NCBI RefSeq assembly: GCF_933775445.1
Contig: NC_065875.1
Location: forward strand, 23,621,555 to 23,685,554
From: Argentina anserina
Taxonomy: Eukaryota; Streptophyta; Magnoliopsida; Rosales; Rosaceae
DNA: 64,000 bases
Reading direction: 5' to 3'
A program made the translations under genes and the position numbers. The notes below the pieces were generated by a model. The model searched no databases, was not told the origin of the DNA, and was given only the letters and a program-made list of their open reading frames with translations. Below, one piece after another: positions 34,085 through 46,756 of the stretch. Each line of letters opens with the position of its first letter. Within the stretch, counting starts at the first letter, position 1.

Positions 34085-35704
34085 TGATAGAGCGTTTTGT
34101 TAAAACGTCTATAATAAACCCTGTAAAACATCATCGTTAGTATAGAATAAGCAGGGATCGTTCTTTCCGGGGAATTGAAGGGAACTCTAAACTTTTAGTG
34201 TTAACAAATAATGGGGGGTTTGATATTGATTATTAACTACTAAAATAAAACCTAAATTACTATTTACATGATCGACTTCTCTTTAACAAACTTAAACCAA
34301 ATTTACCATTACACCACATAATTACAAGTTCGAACCTATCATGCATTCTAATTCGACCAATTACATACTTTTTAGACACCAATACAATTAGAGCCTTAGG
34401 GGATCATCTAATCATGCAAGATTTCAATTAACATTTAGATTGACTTAGGGCCTAATCTAAATTTGCATGCAATCGAATTCAATAACACTTAGAGTAGAAA
34501 TCAAACAAGATTACATTTAAGCACCAAATCTTTGTTGGAGACATGTTTCATGTGTGGCGTCACCCACCATGGTTTCACATGCAAATTTCCAGAATTTTTA
34601 CCACTTTTAATCAACACAAACCGAACCTACTTAGGGCATGATTCGATTTGTGTTAATATGGTTGATGAATCTAGCACTCAAACACAATCTTAGGGATTGC
34701 ATCCAACCACTAAATTCATATGCACATATCTGAAAATTATCTAAAAGTATGAGAAAGATGATTAGAACACAACAATAGAAATACAAACTCATTAATTATA
34801 AGAACATAGATTCGGCATAGTCTAAAAAAAATATCAAATACAATTTGAAAATTCTAAAACAAATACAAAACCAATATTTCCACATAAATAATAACTTACA
34901 ATCTTCATAGACAAAGAATTGTAGATTAACACAAATAGACGAAGCCATGGAGATGAGTTGCGAGAATCACACGTTGTAGGAACCTTGGAGATGTGTCTTC
35001 AATAGTGAAACTCGGTGGAGATGATGATAGTTTTGGGGTGGACGGCTTGGCTAATTTGTGAGGGAAATTTATGGTGGTGTTTAGTAGAGTTTTGGTTCTT
35101 GATTGCTAATGAGAAGTGATCATATTTGAGAGGTGAAGCCATGTATATATAGAGGAAAGATGGAGGGTTTGAAAATTGCTTCTTTCTTCCTATAAACATG
35201 CCATGTTTTAATCCCTAAAACATGGAAAGTTTTATTCCCTAAAACATGCCATGCTTTATTCTCTAAAACATGCCATGCTTTATTCTCTAAAACATGCCAT
35301 GCTTTATTTCCTAAAACATGTCATGCTTTAATCCCTAAAACATGCCATGCTTTAATCCCTAAAACATGCCATGTTTTATGCCTTTAATGATCATCTTCTA
35401 TTTAATTGTTGCATGACTTGGCTCCATCTTTTTTTCTTTAATTATCTCTTCAATCCAATCTGAAAATAAGAAAATAAAATCATAAGTAAGAGATAATTAG
35501 TTTCAAAACCTAACAAGGATTCCTAGTCAAATTAGGACTCTAAACCAATTATGCGTTTTAACTCATGTAAGCACAAAAATGCATCCAATACCGCTCAAGA
35601 CTCTTACTACGACTCAATGACTCAATAGTACAATAATAAGGGCTAAGAAAAGTACAAATTGAGGTAAAAACATGTTAAGAACGTCGCACAAAGTGCTCCT
35701 ATCA
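34085..35704 (-). repeat. 5' LTR of the nested Gypsy derivative
   Basis: 1620 bp, nearly identical to the copy at 29344 but with eight rather than seven units of the 24-bp repeat (about 35200-35380), which accounts exactly for the 24-bp length difference. Confidence 0.92.
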
Positions 35705-36115
35705 ACAAGATTGCAAGGTTTGGCCTAAAAAATTTGATACAGAGGCATATCTAACATTTCTTTCTTTGAATCTAGGCAAAGTAATAGCCACAACTTCACA
35801 ATTATCAACTGTAAGTCTCAGAACACACCAATACTTCAAGATTCATAGCAAATTTCAACCAATTACAACAACGCAAACGAAAAAGACTTAAAATCTCTAC
35901 TATATAAGCAAATCCGAGTACTCGATCAAGTATTTGAGAAGCAAAAGCTGAATTATATGAAGAATTTGATGAATCGTTGGAGAAAATCGAACTTATCTTG
36001 ACGACATCTGATGAAACCGAGCACAGCGAACACAACGTCGCCGGAATCGGAGCTGAAGAGAAAGCTAATCACTGAATTGAGCAAGGTCTCCGATCGAACC
36101 TGGCTCTGGATACCA

Positions 36116-36330
36116 TGAAAGCTTGAAGAAAATAGAGAGAGAAATTGACTGTAACTAATTCTGTTTCTTGATATTTTGGAAAACTTAGGAATACAAGGGA
36201 GAGAGTCAGCTATTTAAGCTTAGCTGTGTTATACGTGTCAGCATTACAAGGTATGAACTAATCATTGTCCTAATCACTGACTTAGTCTAATTAATTCTAA
36301 TCATTCTGATTTTGAGTAACTTCACTAACA
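36116..36330 (-). repeat. Copia 5' LTR
   Basis: 215 bp, one mismatch seen against the LTR at 24399. Followed on the minus strand by the initiator-Met-type primer site and a leader of about 470 bp once the nested element is ignored. Confidence 0.93.
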
Positions 36331-37117
36331 GCTTCCTAGGTCCATTACACACATTAACATCAAACGACACAATCCTTCCCTGACGTCCGACGACGTAGAT
36401 TTGGTTGTTATAGAATGTAACATCCTGAAGGTAGCGTTGTCGCCTATCCAATTCTTTCCAATGATCTCGTCCTCCTTTAATGAAAGCCAACTTTGTATCA
36501 CGGTTGCAGAGCACAATGACCAGATAGTTGTCTGGGTGTGAGATGGGATTTTGGGACAATATAACATTTGTGATGTATTTCTTGTAGTGGATCCTGTAGT
36601 AGTCCACCTGATCCGGCAATGTGGAGGACTTGATGAAGTCCAAGGGAGGGAGACCAATGAGCGCCACGGAGTTTTTGACAGGGTACACCAGGGTTATGTT
36701 CAGAGATAGACCTACTAGGTCTACTGTGGCCAACCAGCCATGGCTAGAGCCGCAGCACCTTCTGCCATAAGTCACCGGCAAGCGAATGTTGTTGTATCTC
36801 TTCTCTGTAGAAACGCTCTGCAGTCCTTGACGGTGTTTGGATTCGGACTGGAAGTGAGTAGAGCTCCAGAAAAAGGGGAAGTACCTTGCCCTCTCGCATG
36901 TGGTGTGTTGCCTGGTTATATTGTTTTGAAACGGATTCCCATTCTTTGCATACCCTAGCGAAACAAGGATGGTCAACAGCCTCAAACAACTTATCTTGAA
37001 TCAAGAAGGCAACATCTATGGGAAGATTTTTGCCATTCTGATTCTGACTCCTAAGAGAGGTCTGGCGAGTAGAGGTTTTTTTTTTTTTGGCCTTGGATAG
37101 TTGGTGGTTTCACTCAT
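36331..37117 (-). pseudogene. F-box/DUF295 gene, 5' part (right of the Copia insertion)
   Basis: N-terminal part of the gene whose end lies at 23903-24398. A candidate start at 37117 (MSETTNYPRP) leads into an A13 run; a 14th A would keep the frame into NLPIDVAFLIQDKLFEAV and VCKEWESVSK, which resembles a degenerate F-box. After another frame change near 36820-36860 the DUF295 body is clear: GRRCCGSSHGWLATVD, PPLDFIKSSTLP, KGGRDHWKELD, QIYVVGRQGRIVSFDV, then the Copia border. DUF295 F-box genes are a fast-turnover family, so loss is unsurprising. The remnant is not expected to yield a working protein. Confidence 0.8.
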
Positions 37118-39021
37118 CGTGAGCCTAACAGATCTTAAAGAGCAAGGAAGATGATGAACTATTTCAAGTTCTTAATAAAGTGGTACTTCTATAAGACTGA
37201 ACACCATCCCTAAATCTACGGGGAATGCTTTTCCGTTTTTAATATAGATTCCTTGTTCCTATGAATTTGCCCAACTTTTTTTAAAATGTGAGGAACTCTT
37301 GCTCTTCGTTCTATTGGCATAAACGGGGATCAGTCGGATGCTTTGGTTTCTCTCTGTCCTCCGGGGAATAATGAAATTAAGGGATGAATTCTGTGAAAAA
37401 CAAAATCTGTTGTCTAAGAACAATGGTTTCATTAGTTCTACAAACCGTATCTATACCTACAACCACAACATGTATGTACCCTAAAAAATCTAAGTGTAGC
37501 AAATTATCACTTGTGAGTGAAATAATATAAATTTCAGACTGCACTGCAAGAAGTACCTGTTATGCTCTTGCTGATGACCATGCTATCCTGAAGCGAGGAG
37601 AGCATGATGACCAATCCACCTTACTGAATTCGGCCGTGATTTCAAGAGGCAGGCAAGCCGTATGTGTTAGGTTTTTTTAGAAGAAACCCGCCTCACAGCT
37701 CCTTTTTCAGCATTGAATAATCCCCACTGCCTTAGCTATATAGTCCCGACGAATACAATTCAAGCGGAACTCAAGGAGGTGGCCTTTCTGGAAGGCATGA
37801 GACAGATACATGCATGACTTGCACTTTTTCCCTGCAAGAAAGGGCATATAGTCACAACTCACAAATTATTTATCAGGTATCATGTTAGTTACAAAGAAAA
37901 ACAGGGAAAATAGCTTTTGGGAACACCAGCCCACCATGAACACGACTCTCGACTCCTGAGCTATAATATCCAACAAAGTGAATGAAAAAGCAATTTAAGA
38001 TTTTTGCTTGAAGCCACACGGAAACACTAAAATAAAGCCAAATTTACATGATAGGTGAACAAAAATATTACCAGCAAATAGTTTGAGAACTCAATTTTCA
38101 GGGAATAAAACAATCTGGAGAGATTTCTTTGAACCAGTTTTGACGCCATCTGCCAGGGAGGCTCTTTATCAATGCTTTGCTGGCTTCTGGAACTATCCTG
38201 TAATTAAATCAGGGCACACATTACAGTTAGTCTATACAATCAATCTATCTCAAACAAACGAAAGCATATCCAGACTTACTTTAGAGTCCCATATTAGGAA
38301 AATGCCACAAACAGGAGCTGCAGTTTATGCCAGATCAGATTTCACTTCTTTGCATCTCTTAAAGGACCTTGTCCGGAAGGAAAGAGGGTGGCCTGAAAGC
38401 TGCACAGAAAACCATAGAATTAAGACCACCTAGAAGTTACGCATTTGCTGTTTACATAAATTCATGTTACACATACGAAGTGATGACTATAGCTTTTAAC
38501 ACCCTTAGAGGATCCAAATCCACAAGTAAAATTCCCCTGAATTGGCAGAATATATGTTTGGCATTCAAGCAACAAGAGTATTCGGTTCTTGGCAGCAAAA
38601 AATAGGAAAGAAATACAGATATTTCAGTTTTCTAGCCAACTTACTCAACATAAGGATAAAAGATATGAAGATGATATACAGAGAAAAGGAACAATGGCAG
38701 TTATATTCCAGCATACTCAGTGCATAACTTAAAGAAAACTTCAAGAGTTCATCAGAACTGAATGCATTTTTCTCAGAATGGTTGTGGTGATTCTATACTA
38801 TTCAGCATCAGTCTTGCTATAAGATGGTACCTACCCTGTGTTTTTACGAAAAAGCTAGAAAAGGATTCTCAAGTGCTGGTCCAGTCTAATTTTCATTTCT
38901 GGTTAGTATTCACATATATACATACTGTTAGCAATACCTCATGGCTTGAACCCCTTTCTTATAAGCCAGTGAACAACTTTTTCGAGAGGCAAATGCCAAG
39001 CAATATCACCTCCTCCATGGA
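37118..39021. other. Intergenic, with one exon-like open stretch
   Basis: Between the F-box pseudogene and the PPR 3' end. A segment at about 37539-37670 is open for about 43 codons on plus, preceded by ATTTCAG and followed by GTTAG|GTTTTT, so it resembles an internal exon, but no product was recognised. The 38083-38727 region has open frames in several phases without motifs and may overlap PPR 3' UTR antisense. Confidence 0.3.
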
Positions 39022-41654
39022 TTAATCAGGAAGAAAGCCAGCTTTGATCATCTCAGCAAGGAGTTCATGTAGTGAACTTGAATCCCCGTTTTGACGGAAA
39101 GCATTGAGCATCACCTTACAGAGCTCTCGATCAGGAGATATCCCATCAGATAGCATCATACAGAAAAAATATTTTGCTTCATTTATTAGAGACCTTTTGC
39201 ATAACCTATTAATTACAGCACTATAATCTCTCATGGATATTTCAAACCCTTTCTCCACCATCCGATTGAAGATCTCCACTGCCCTACGTGCATAACCCTT
39301 TGCACAATGTGCTTTAATTAGTGTTGTATAAGCAACTTTTGTCAAATTGATGTTGTCGTCTTCAAGAAAACCCAATAGCCTGTCAGCATCATCCAGGTCA
39401 CCATACACACAAAGACCATTGATGAGAACATTATATGTAGCAGGAGTAGGCTTGAGATTATGCATTAACATCTCACTGTGCAACAGAAAAGCTGTCTTCA
39501 AGTCTCGAGCTTTGCAGAAACATTGAATGATGGTATTATATGTGATCTGATCTGGGATTAGGTCTTTCGCATACATTTTCTCAACTATGTGAACAGCCTC
39601 TTGCAGCTTCCTCTTTTTGCAGAGCCCTTTGATAATTACAGTATAAGTTACATGGGTTGGATCTACAGCTTTTACTTCCATCTCCCGGAGCAATTCAAGC
39701 ATTCCATGAATGTTTCCCTGTTCACAGTAACCATTCATAAGAGTTGTATAAGTAACTGGACTGGGTAGCATTCCATGCAGCTCAATGGTATTCAACATCT
39801 GTTGGGCCTCAACTAGTTTTCCACTGTTGCAGAGACCATAGATAAGCGTATTGAACGTGACTACGGTAGGAGTTATTCCTTCTTCAACTGTTTGTTCATA
39901 TAACTGTAAGGCTGCTGCAACATTACCAAGCTTCACATAGCCATCCATCATAATATTATACAAAACAATATCCTCTGTGACTGTTGTTAGAGTATCAAAG
40001 TACTTCCTTGCCTCAGATATATTCCCTTTCTGACGCAGACCTAAGAGAATAGCGCGGTGTGCTGAGTAACGGGGAATTATTCTCTTCAAGTACATTTTTC
40101 TATATATTTGAATAGCCCTTTGAACACTTCCTTGCTTGCATAGGGCATGAATGAGAATGGAACATGTTACAAGATCTGGTTCCAAGCCAACAGCTTCCAT
40201 CTCATAATGCAATCTTAATGCTTCCTCTATTCGTCCACTTTTACACAAACTGCTGAGCAATACACTATACAGGATGACGCTCAATTGAAAACCCCTTGAA
40301 CGCATCTCTTCCCGAAGCTTAAGGGCGTCCTCAATATTGCCAGAATGACAGTGCCCACATATTAGAATTGTATATGTAACATGGTCAGGATTCAATCCTT
40401 TAACCAACATTCTCTGAATGACCTGCTGAGCTCCGGTCATTAAACCAAGTAGACGAAACCCTTTACAAAGAGTATTGTAGGTCACTGTGTCAGGGTATAG
40501 CCCATGCCTTTTCATGTCTTGTGTAAGCTCCAAAGCCTCTTCCAACGAACCTGCTACACACAGCCCATGTATAAGAATATTATAACTATACGAATCTGGA
40601 CGTAGTCCATACTTGAATATCATACAAAAAAATGACTTTGCAATATCCACAAAACCCAATTTACAGAACCTTGACATAATGGTATTGAACGAAACAACTG
40701 AAGCCACACTCTCCTCCCTTTGAGTTTCCATGAGGAACGAAACCGCATCTTGTATGCTGGCTTGCTCACACAATCCATCTACAAGTATAGAATTCGTATA
40801 CTCACTCTCAGGAGCTCCACTATCCTTTATTTCATCATACACATTCCACATCATATCCGTGTGCCTTAGATTATACAACAAGCAATTATACGTCAAAGTG
40901 GAAATTTTCAAATTCAGATCTTTCATCTTAGCAAGAACAGTCAGGGCATCATACACCATCTCACTTTTCGAATACGAAAACGCCAAAACATCCCACACTA
41001 CACCACTCGAGCCCCATTTGCTAAATCTGCTCAACAGCAGCTCACAAAGTGATGTTGCAGAACCACAACCTATCACAAACCACCAATAATACATATATAA
41101 ACAACAACATTGCACATAACAATACCAAAACACAAAGCATTACTAATGTGACACAAAACCAACACCAATCCATTTTCGATAAACACAAGCAACAAACCAC
41201 ATTATAAGCCATTCAAGAATTTAAGTCCACAAGAAACCATACCTTCCTCCTCCACCATTTGCTTCACAAGCAAATGTAATTCCTCGAACCGCCTCTTCGC
41301 CCCGAAAGCATGAGCAACTGTGAAAATCGAAGCCCTCGAAAGCCGAAAACCACACTCATTCCTCAACAAACTGAACAACCCGAAGCCCGATTCAGGGTCC
41401 TCAAGACTCAACCTTTCGACAATTGAATCCACCTGGGTCTGATTCAAGCTCGAAATAATGCTCCTATAGTAATGATCACCTCGAATTCGACCCAGGCCAA
41501 ATGTTCTCAGGCCGGTGATGAGCTCGGCGACACTGGTAGCGCCAATTGGGCCGGCGGCGGCGGAGGAGGGTTTAGTGAAGATGAGGGAATAGAGGGTTCG
41601 AGAGTTTTGGAGAAGAAGGGTGGGTTTCTTCCATCTATGGATGAAATTGAGCAT
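39022..41654 (-). CDS. Pentatricopeptide repeat protein, P class (At1g13630-like)
   Basis: Organelle RNA-binding protein. Two exons, 41654-41243 and 41069-39022, with a 173-bp GT-AG intron in phase 1, giving 819 aa. The N-terminus is basic and Ser/Leu-rich, as in a mitochondrial or plastid targeting peptide. From about residue 190 to the end runs a tandem array of roughly 17 PPR motifs of 35 residues, recognisable from repeated phrases such as TYNTLCKGF, TYTILICGHC, TFNTLIYGLC and TYNVLINGLC. All are standard P type; no E, DYW or SMR domain follows, so a role in RNA stability, splicing or translation is more likely than editing. The intron near the 5' end is unusual for PPR genes, which are mostly intronless. 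From memory this resembles At1g13630, whose neighbour also matches the gene at 43340. Confidence 0.93.
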
Positions 41655-43339
41655 AGAAATTGGGGGTTTAGGGTTTACGCGAAAGCTAAGAGGTGTTGGG
41701 CTTTTAAGGAATTGGGAAATCTGAGAGGAGAGAGATGTGGGTAAAGAGAGAGGACATTAAAGATTGAAGCTTTAGTGAGGGAGAGTCGGTTTTGGGGGGT
41801 TTAGGGTTTAAGGGAGCCGTTGTGGCTTCCCGGCAAGTTTGAAGGGTTCAGGCAAATGAAAAGAGAAGGGGTTTTATGCAGAGGTTATATGAGTTGGGGC
41901 AAAATGAATATAAACGACGTCGTATTGCGGTCGGTTAGAATTGTTGAGCATTTTATACAATTTTTTTTACACTAAACTAAGTTACATTTTTTTTTAGGAG
42001 GAACTAAGATACTTAGATAATCAAGAACTAAGATTGTAGTCTTTGCAGGGATCGATCAGAAATAGATTAGATAATTTGGATCACATATGCTTTTATGTAT
42101 TATGCGATTGCATGATGAATGTATTTGATTTTAGTGAAATTTGAGAGAGTTTGTGGATGATTTATTAAAGGAAAATAAGAAAGAGGTCATGAGATTTGGG
42201 AGGGGAACAAATTGTCACATGTTAGCGTTGATGTTTTAGAACATTGGCATTGACTTAATATGGATGATACACCACACTGTAACCAGTTGGATGGATGATC
42301 AAAAATGAACTGATTTAGAGAGTTTTGGCTTCATTTTTGTTTTCTATATATTCCTTCTCCTCATTAGTTTAACAAATTAATAAGAATCAGGATGTTGAGT
42401 AGAAGACAATATAAGCTACTTGATCATTAAGTATCTGATATGAATTTGTGAGAAGCAACCCAGGAAGGAGATGCATACTACTTTGACTAAACACATGAGA
42501 GAGACTATTTATCATTTTATCTAGAATATTTGATCAGTTATATACTTATACATGATGGATGGGATATCTTTATCTGTGTAGGCAACAGGTATGCCTCAGA
42601 CCTTGAGAGTTGAGAGGCTTACATGAGGTGAGGTTTTGGAGTAGGAGTAGGAGTTAAGAATGTTTTTGGTTTTTGTGGACCCATTTACCCATCACAGTTG
42701 AGGTGAGCTGAAACAATCACCCACACCTAAAACAAATTTCCCCTTTGAAATAATGGGAGTGTTCCCTCTTTTAGAAAAAAGAGAGCTAGGAAGAACATGG
42801 ATCTAGACAGGTCCATGGTTAATTGGCTAAGCAAATCATTTAGAAAGTGATAGAGAATCTTAAAAAATTTAGCTCAATAGATAATTGACCACCAAGAAAA
42901 CTCAGCAACCTCTCTAGAACCTGATCTGCTACACATCACGGGGAAGCAACTGAAACAAGTCAGATGGTACATTGCTTCATTTCATCTAGAAAAGCATTAC
43001 TATTTCAATGGCAATAAGCTTCATTAAATTCAGGTCAATTTGGAACATATCTATTCAAGAAAATTGAGAAAAGATAATGATGTTTCCCCCCTTGACATTA
43101 TCTGTACTAATTTGGATTTTGCCTGGGACCTAATTAAGGTGGAAATGGTAACCCATAGTTATGCATGAAATTCACAGTTCACCAACCAACTTTGAGCATA
43201 AGCCTTTTTTTTCATACCTCAAATTTAATATGGTTCCCGGCCACTTCCCACTCCCTTATATAACTCATCACCGGCCTTAACATATATCTCTGTCTAATTT
43301 AAGCTGAAGGCATAGCTTCATTCACTTATCCTCTGCAAC
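41655..43339. other. Divergent intergenic region (PPR / glycosylase promoters)
   Basis: Contains the promoters of two divergent genes and nothing else recognised. CTTATATAAC at about 43254-43263, about 80 bp before the glycosylase start, is a good TATA box candidate. AT-rich middle; no ORF or repeat recognised. Confidence 0.45.
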
Positions 43340-45581
43340 ATGTCTAAAGCAAATGTGAGAAGACAGTTAGCACTTCTAGAGAAGAACAAGGTTCCCAAAG
43401 AGAAGAGTACTACTACTGTATTCAGCCCCAACTTCTCTTATAAACACCTAAAGAGAATCTACCCAATTGGACTTCACAAGAGTTCTTCATCCTCCTCTCT
43501 ATCTCTATCATCATTATCCTTGTCTTTGTCAGAGAACTCCATTGACTCTTCTTCTATCATTGAATCTAGTTCTCCACTCGATCAGAAGATATCATTGGCA
43601 CTCCGCCTCATTTCACCGCCCCAAAAAAGAGAGTCTCCGGTGCCTAAAGTTGTCCAACAGCAGGAAACTGATGATGGGGAGGTAAGGAGGTGCAACTGGA
43701 TCACAAAGAATAGTGGTAAGTTCTATCTGCAAGTACTGTGGCAAAATATTTTCATCATCCCATTGCATTATGTGAACTTTGTTGATTAATGTGAACTAAA
43801 GCAAGACACTAGCTAGCTAGTTTGAAATGGTAACCATAGTCTACAATAGGCAACGGCAACCTTTAAGCAATGCCTGGGGATGCTTCAACTTCTGATTTCA
43901 AAGTTTGAAGGCTCCAAATATAGGCTTCAAGTTAAATTATTATACATTACTGGATGACTTAAATTACTTCATGTCGTCTCAAACATGGTATCAGGGTCCT
44001 CGTTATGAGATATGCATCCTGCATTCGAAATTTTTGATTTTCGACTTCTTTGTTGATTTGCATATAGGATGGATCTCGACAAAATGGTGGGACGTGGAAT
44101 CTAAAGAAAATGATAGTACACATAATAATCCTTAAGATCGAAAGTCATCAACATTATTTGTAACCAAAAAAAAAAAGTCATCAACATTATATATTTCATT
44201 ACTATCTACTACAGTGGTTGACATTTCAACTAAATGTTCTGTATATCATAGACATATAGTCATTTGTTTACTGTAGCGATTCGTAAAGAACTAAAGATGA
44301 TAGTAAAATTGACAACAACATGATGAGGCACACATTTTACCGACTCTTTTCGATCTAAAAAGCATATATCTGAAGCTCACCCCCAAAAAATGAATAATTG
44401 CTACATTTTCTGAAATAGTACTTGATCATGACCAACAATATTCTCTACCTACTACAGGTTCTTCATCATCCACCTCAAGTATAATCATAAGTCATGCGTC
44501 TTCATGATCAAATATGTGAAAGAAGAAAGTTTGTCCTTTTTTTAAGAAAATAATTTTATGCAGATATTGATTGATTGTGGGATTAATTTGATATATACAG
44601 ATAAAGTTTATGTTGCATTTCATGATGAATGCTGGGGAGTTCCAGTATATGACGACAAGTAAGTCCTTAATTATTTATAACCTTATCATAATCAAACTTA
44701 TTTAACCACTAATCATGGACTGAGTACTAGTGCTGGTTATGATTGATGATTATATAAAAACACCGTGATAATTAATCATTGTAATTTCAGTCAATTGTTT
44801 GAGCTGCTGGCACTGTCTGGAATGTTGATGGACCACAATTGGACTGAAATTGTCAAAAGAAGGGAGCTATTCAGGTGAATATACATATATATAACTTCAA
44901 ATTTCTTATTTTTCTAACTGCGTACTCAGGTACGTACTCTGATATTGTAACTAATGATCGAGTAATACATATTAACATGCATGACTTAATTATATGTATA
45001 TGGTGCATGATATAACATAGAGGTTCTTACTTACATCTAGGGAAGCCTTTTCCGGATTTGATCCAAACACCGTTGCCAAAATGGGGGAGGAACAAATTGA
45101 AGAGATAGCTTCCAACAAAGCTCTAATGTTGCCAGACTGCAAAGTCAGGTGCATTGTAGACAATGCCAAATGCATATTAAAGGTAATCTAGCAACCTAGC
45201 TAGCTCATCTCAGAATTAACTACAATTACATTGATCACCATTACATACAAAAACTGCCTAGCTGATATATATCTATGTTTTAACTTACGAAAATGAATAC
45301 AGATAGTGAGGGAATGTGGGTCTTTCAGTAGCTATATGTGGGGTTCTGTGAATCATAAACCAGTGATCAACAGGTTCAGATACCCCAGAAATGTTCCTCT
45401 GAGGAGCCCGAAAGCAGAAGCCATGAGCAAGGATTTGATAAAGCGAGGATTTCGATACGTTGGACCAGTCATTGTGTACTCATTCATGCAGGCTGCTGGA
45501 TTGACAATCGATCATCTCGTGGATTGCTACAGGTACAGCGAGTGTGTAAGCCTTGCAGAAAGACCTTGGAGACATATCTAG
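43340..45581 (+). CDS. DNA-3-methyladenine glycosylase I (TAG) family protein
   Basis: Base-excision repair glycosylase of the helix-hairpin-helix superfamily, expected to remove 3-methyladenine in the nucleus or organelles. Five exons: 43340-43715, 44601-44658, 44791-44874, 45041-45182 and 45303-45581, all GT-AG with matching phases, giving 312 aa. Residues 1-115 are basic then Ser-rich and low complexity, plant specific. The TAG domain follows: RRCNW (Cys zinc ligand), VAFHDECWGVP (His ligand), LFELLALSGML, PLRSPKAEAMSKDL, GFRYVGPVIVYSFMQAAG and IDHLVDC (the last His and Cys ligands). The Tag base-contact Glu of the E. coli motif HDNEWG is replaced here by Cys (HDECWG), a change I also recall in some plant members, so catalysis should not be assumed. 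Strongly resembles At1g13635 as I remember it. Confidence 0.92.
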
Positions 45582-46756
45582 CTACACTCTCCTGTTTAAC
45601 TTAATAACTGAGTTCTATGTATTGTATATCATTTGTCTAGCTAGGAATCGATAACTTATTAATTAATTATTTATATTTTTCATTATTTATGCATGAAATG
45701 ATGAAATTATGTAGCTGGAGAGCTAGCTTAGGATCCAAGGTGGATCTAGGGCTCAGAATGTGTCCATTTTTGTGTTTATGTGTAATGTTTATTGTACCAA
45801 GTGAGTTGTACACTTCATTATTTACTGAGAAATATAGAAGTGGATATTTTTACATAATGAGAACAGGAATGTTTATTGTCACAACATCTAAACTTTACAT
45901 TTTATAAAATATTAATGGATCAAAATCAAATTGTCTTTTTCCTTTTTCCAAGTGTTGTAACCCAATAAAAGGTATCGTTTCTCGCTCGTCTGGTCATGTT
46001 AAATCTGCACATAAGGTCATTTGCTAATTATACTGTTTTGACACACTATTTACTGTATGAGAATGTCCTGAGTGCCAATTTTAGGAATACTCTCTCAGTC
46101 CAAACCCGAAGTCTTTCGCCTTAATGCCTTTCAGATCAAGCAATCTTGAGTTTGAAGTGAGGAACCACAAACTCAAATTTTTGTGTTTGCCACCTTTACA
46201 TGTCTGTAAAAAAATTGTTATTATGTATGCGCGTGATCTCATCGATATCTTAATTTGATAAAATTAGACTTGCATACTTTAGAAATTGATGGATCAAGAA
46301 ATAACTATTCTTTCTTTCTGCCTTATACAATTAACATCGTGATCGAGTAGTCATGGACTGCATGCGTTTAATCCCAAGAAAATATACAACTACAACAATC
46401 AACCAATTAAGAAGACAAAAGAATAAATATCAGCTTAGAGTAGCTACTCAATTAATGACTGTGATGGATTCATGACTATTAGACATACTCGATCTCATAC
46501 TGGAGACCATGCATGCGTAGCATCTTACGTCATGCATGGAAGAAATTAACTCGTCCTTAAAAATTTGTTCTTCTTAAAAGTTGACCCGAAATATAACACT
46601 TGTTTCTTAACTTGAATTTCAAGACCATTTCCAATTTTGCATGCGTAGCATATTATGTCATCGTTGCCAGCTTAAAATTTCGAATCTATATATAAGCACT
46701 CACAATCTATCATGAAAGCAGAGAGCCAAAAAGAAAAAGGAGCACGATAAAATATC
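45582..46756. other. Intergenic / P450 promoter
   Basis: Contains the glycosylase 3' UTR and the P450 promoter. CTATATATAAG at about 46686-46696 is a convincing TATA box 61-71 bp ahead of the P450 start. Part of the promoter (about 46545-46680) has a diverged copy at 49370-49500. Confidence 0.55.

Larger units (their letters stand above)
29344..35704 (-). mobile_element. Athila-like Gypsy derivative (LARD type) nested in the Copia 5' leader
   Basis: A 6361-bp element with long LTRs (29344-30939, 1596 bp; 34085-35704, 1620 bp), TGATAG...CTATCA ends and a perfect target duplication ACAAG (29339-29343 and 35705-35709). The primer site beside the right LTR reads TGGCGCCGTTGCCGGGGA on the minus strand, the form I know from Athila-group Gypsy elements, so the element reads right to left. 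The purine-rich AAGTGTGGGGTAGT abuts the left LTR. The 3.1-kb interior lacks gag, protease, RT and RNase H; only an integrase tail remains. It must therefore be mobilised in trans. Confidence 0.88.
24399..36330 (-). mobile_element. Copia LTR retrotransposon containing a nested Gypsy derivative
   Basis: Ty1/Copia element inserted in the F-box gene, with a perfect 5-bp target duplication GCTTC at 24394-24398 and 36331-36335. LTRs are 215 bp each (3' LTR 24399-24613, 5' LTR 36116-36330) and I see one difference between them, so the insertion is young. The primer site beside the 5' LTR reads TGGTATCCAGAGCCAGG (36115 downward), an initiator-Met match with one extra base. The purine tract CTGAGGGAGGG abuts the 3' LTR. 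Without the 6.4-kb nested insertion the element would be about 5.6 kb, normal for Copia. Confidence 0.95.

Noticed and set aside
38083..38727. Overlapping plus-strand frames downstream of the PPR gene
   Set aside because: No motif, no consistent splice sites and composition like random AT-rich sequence.
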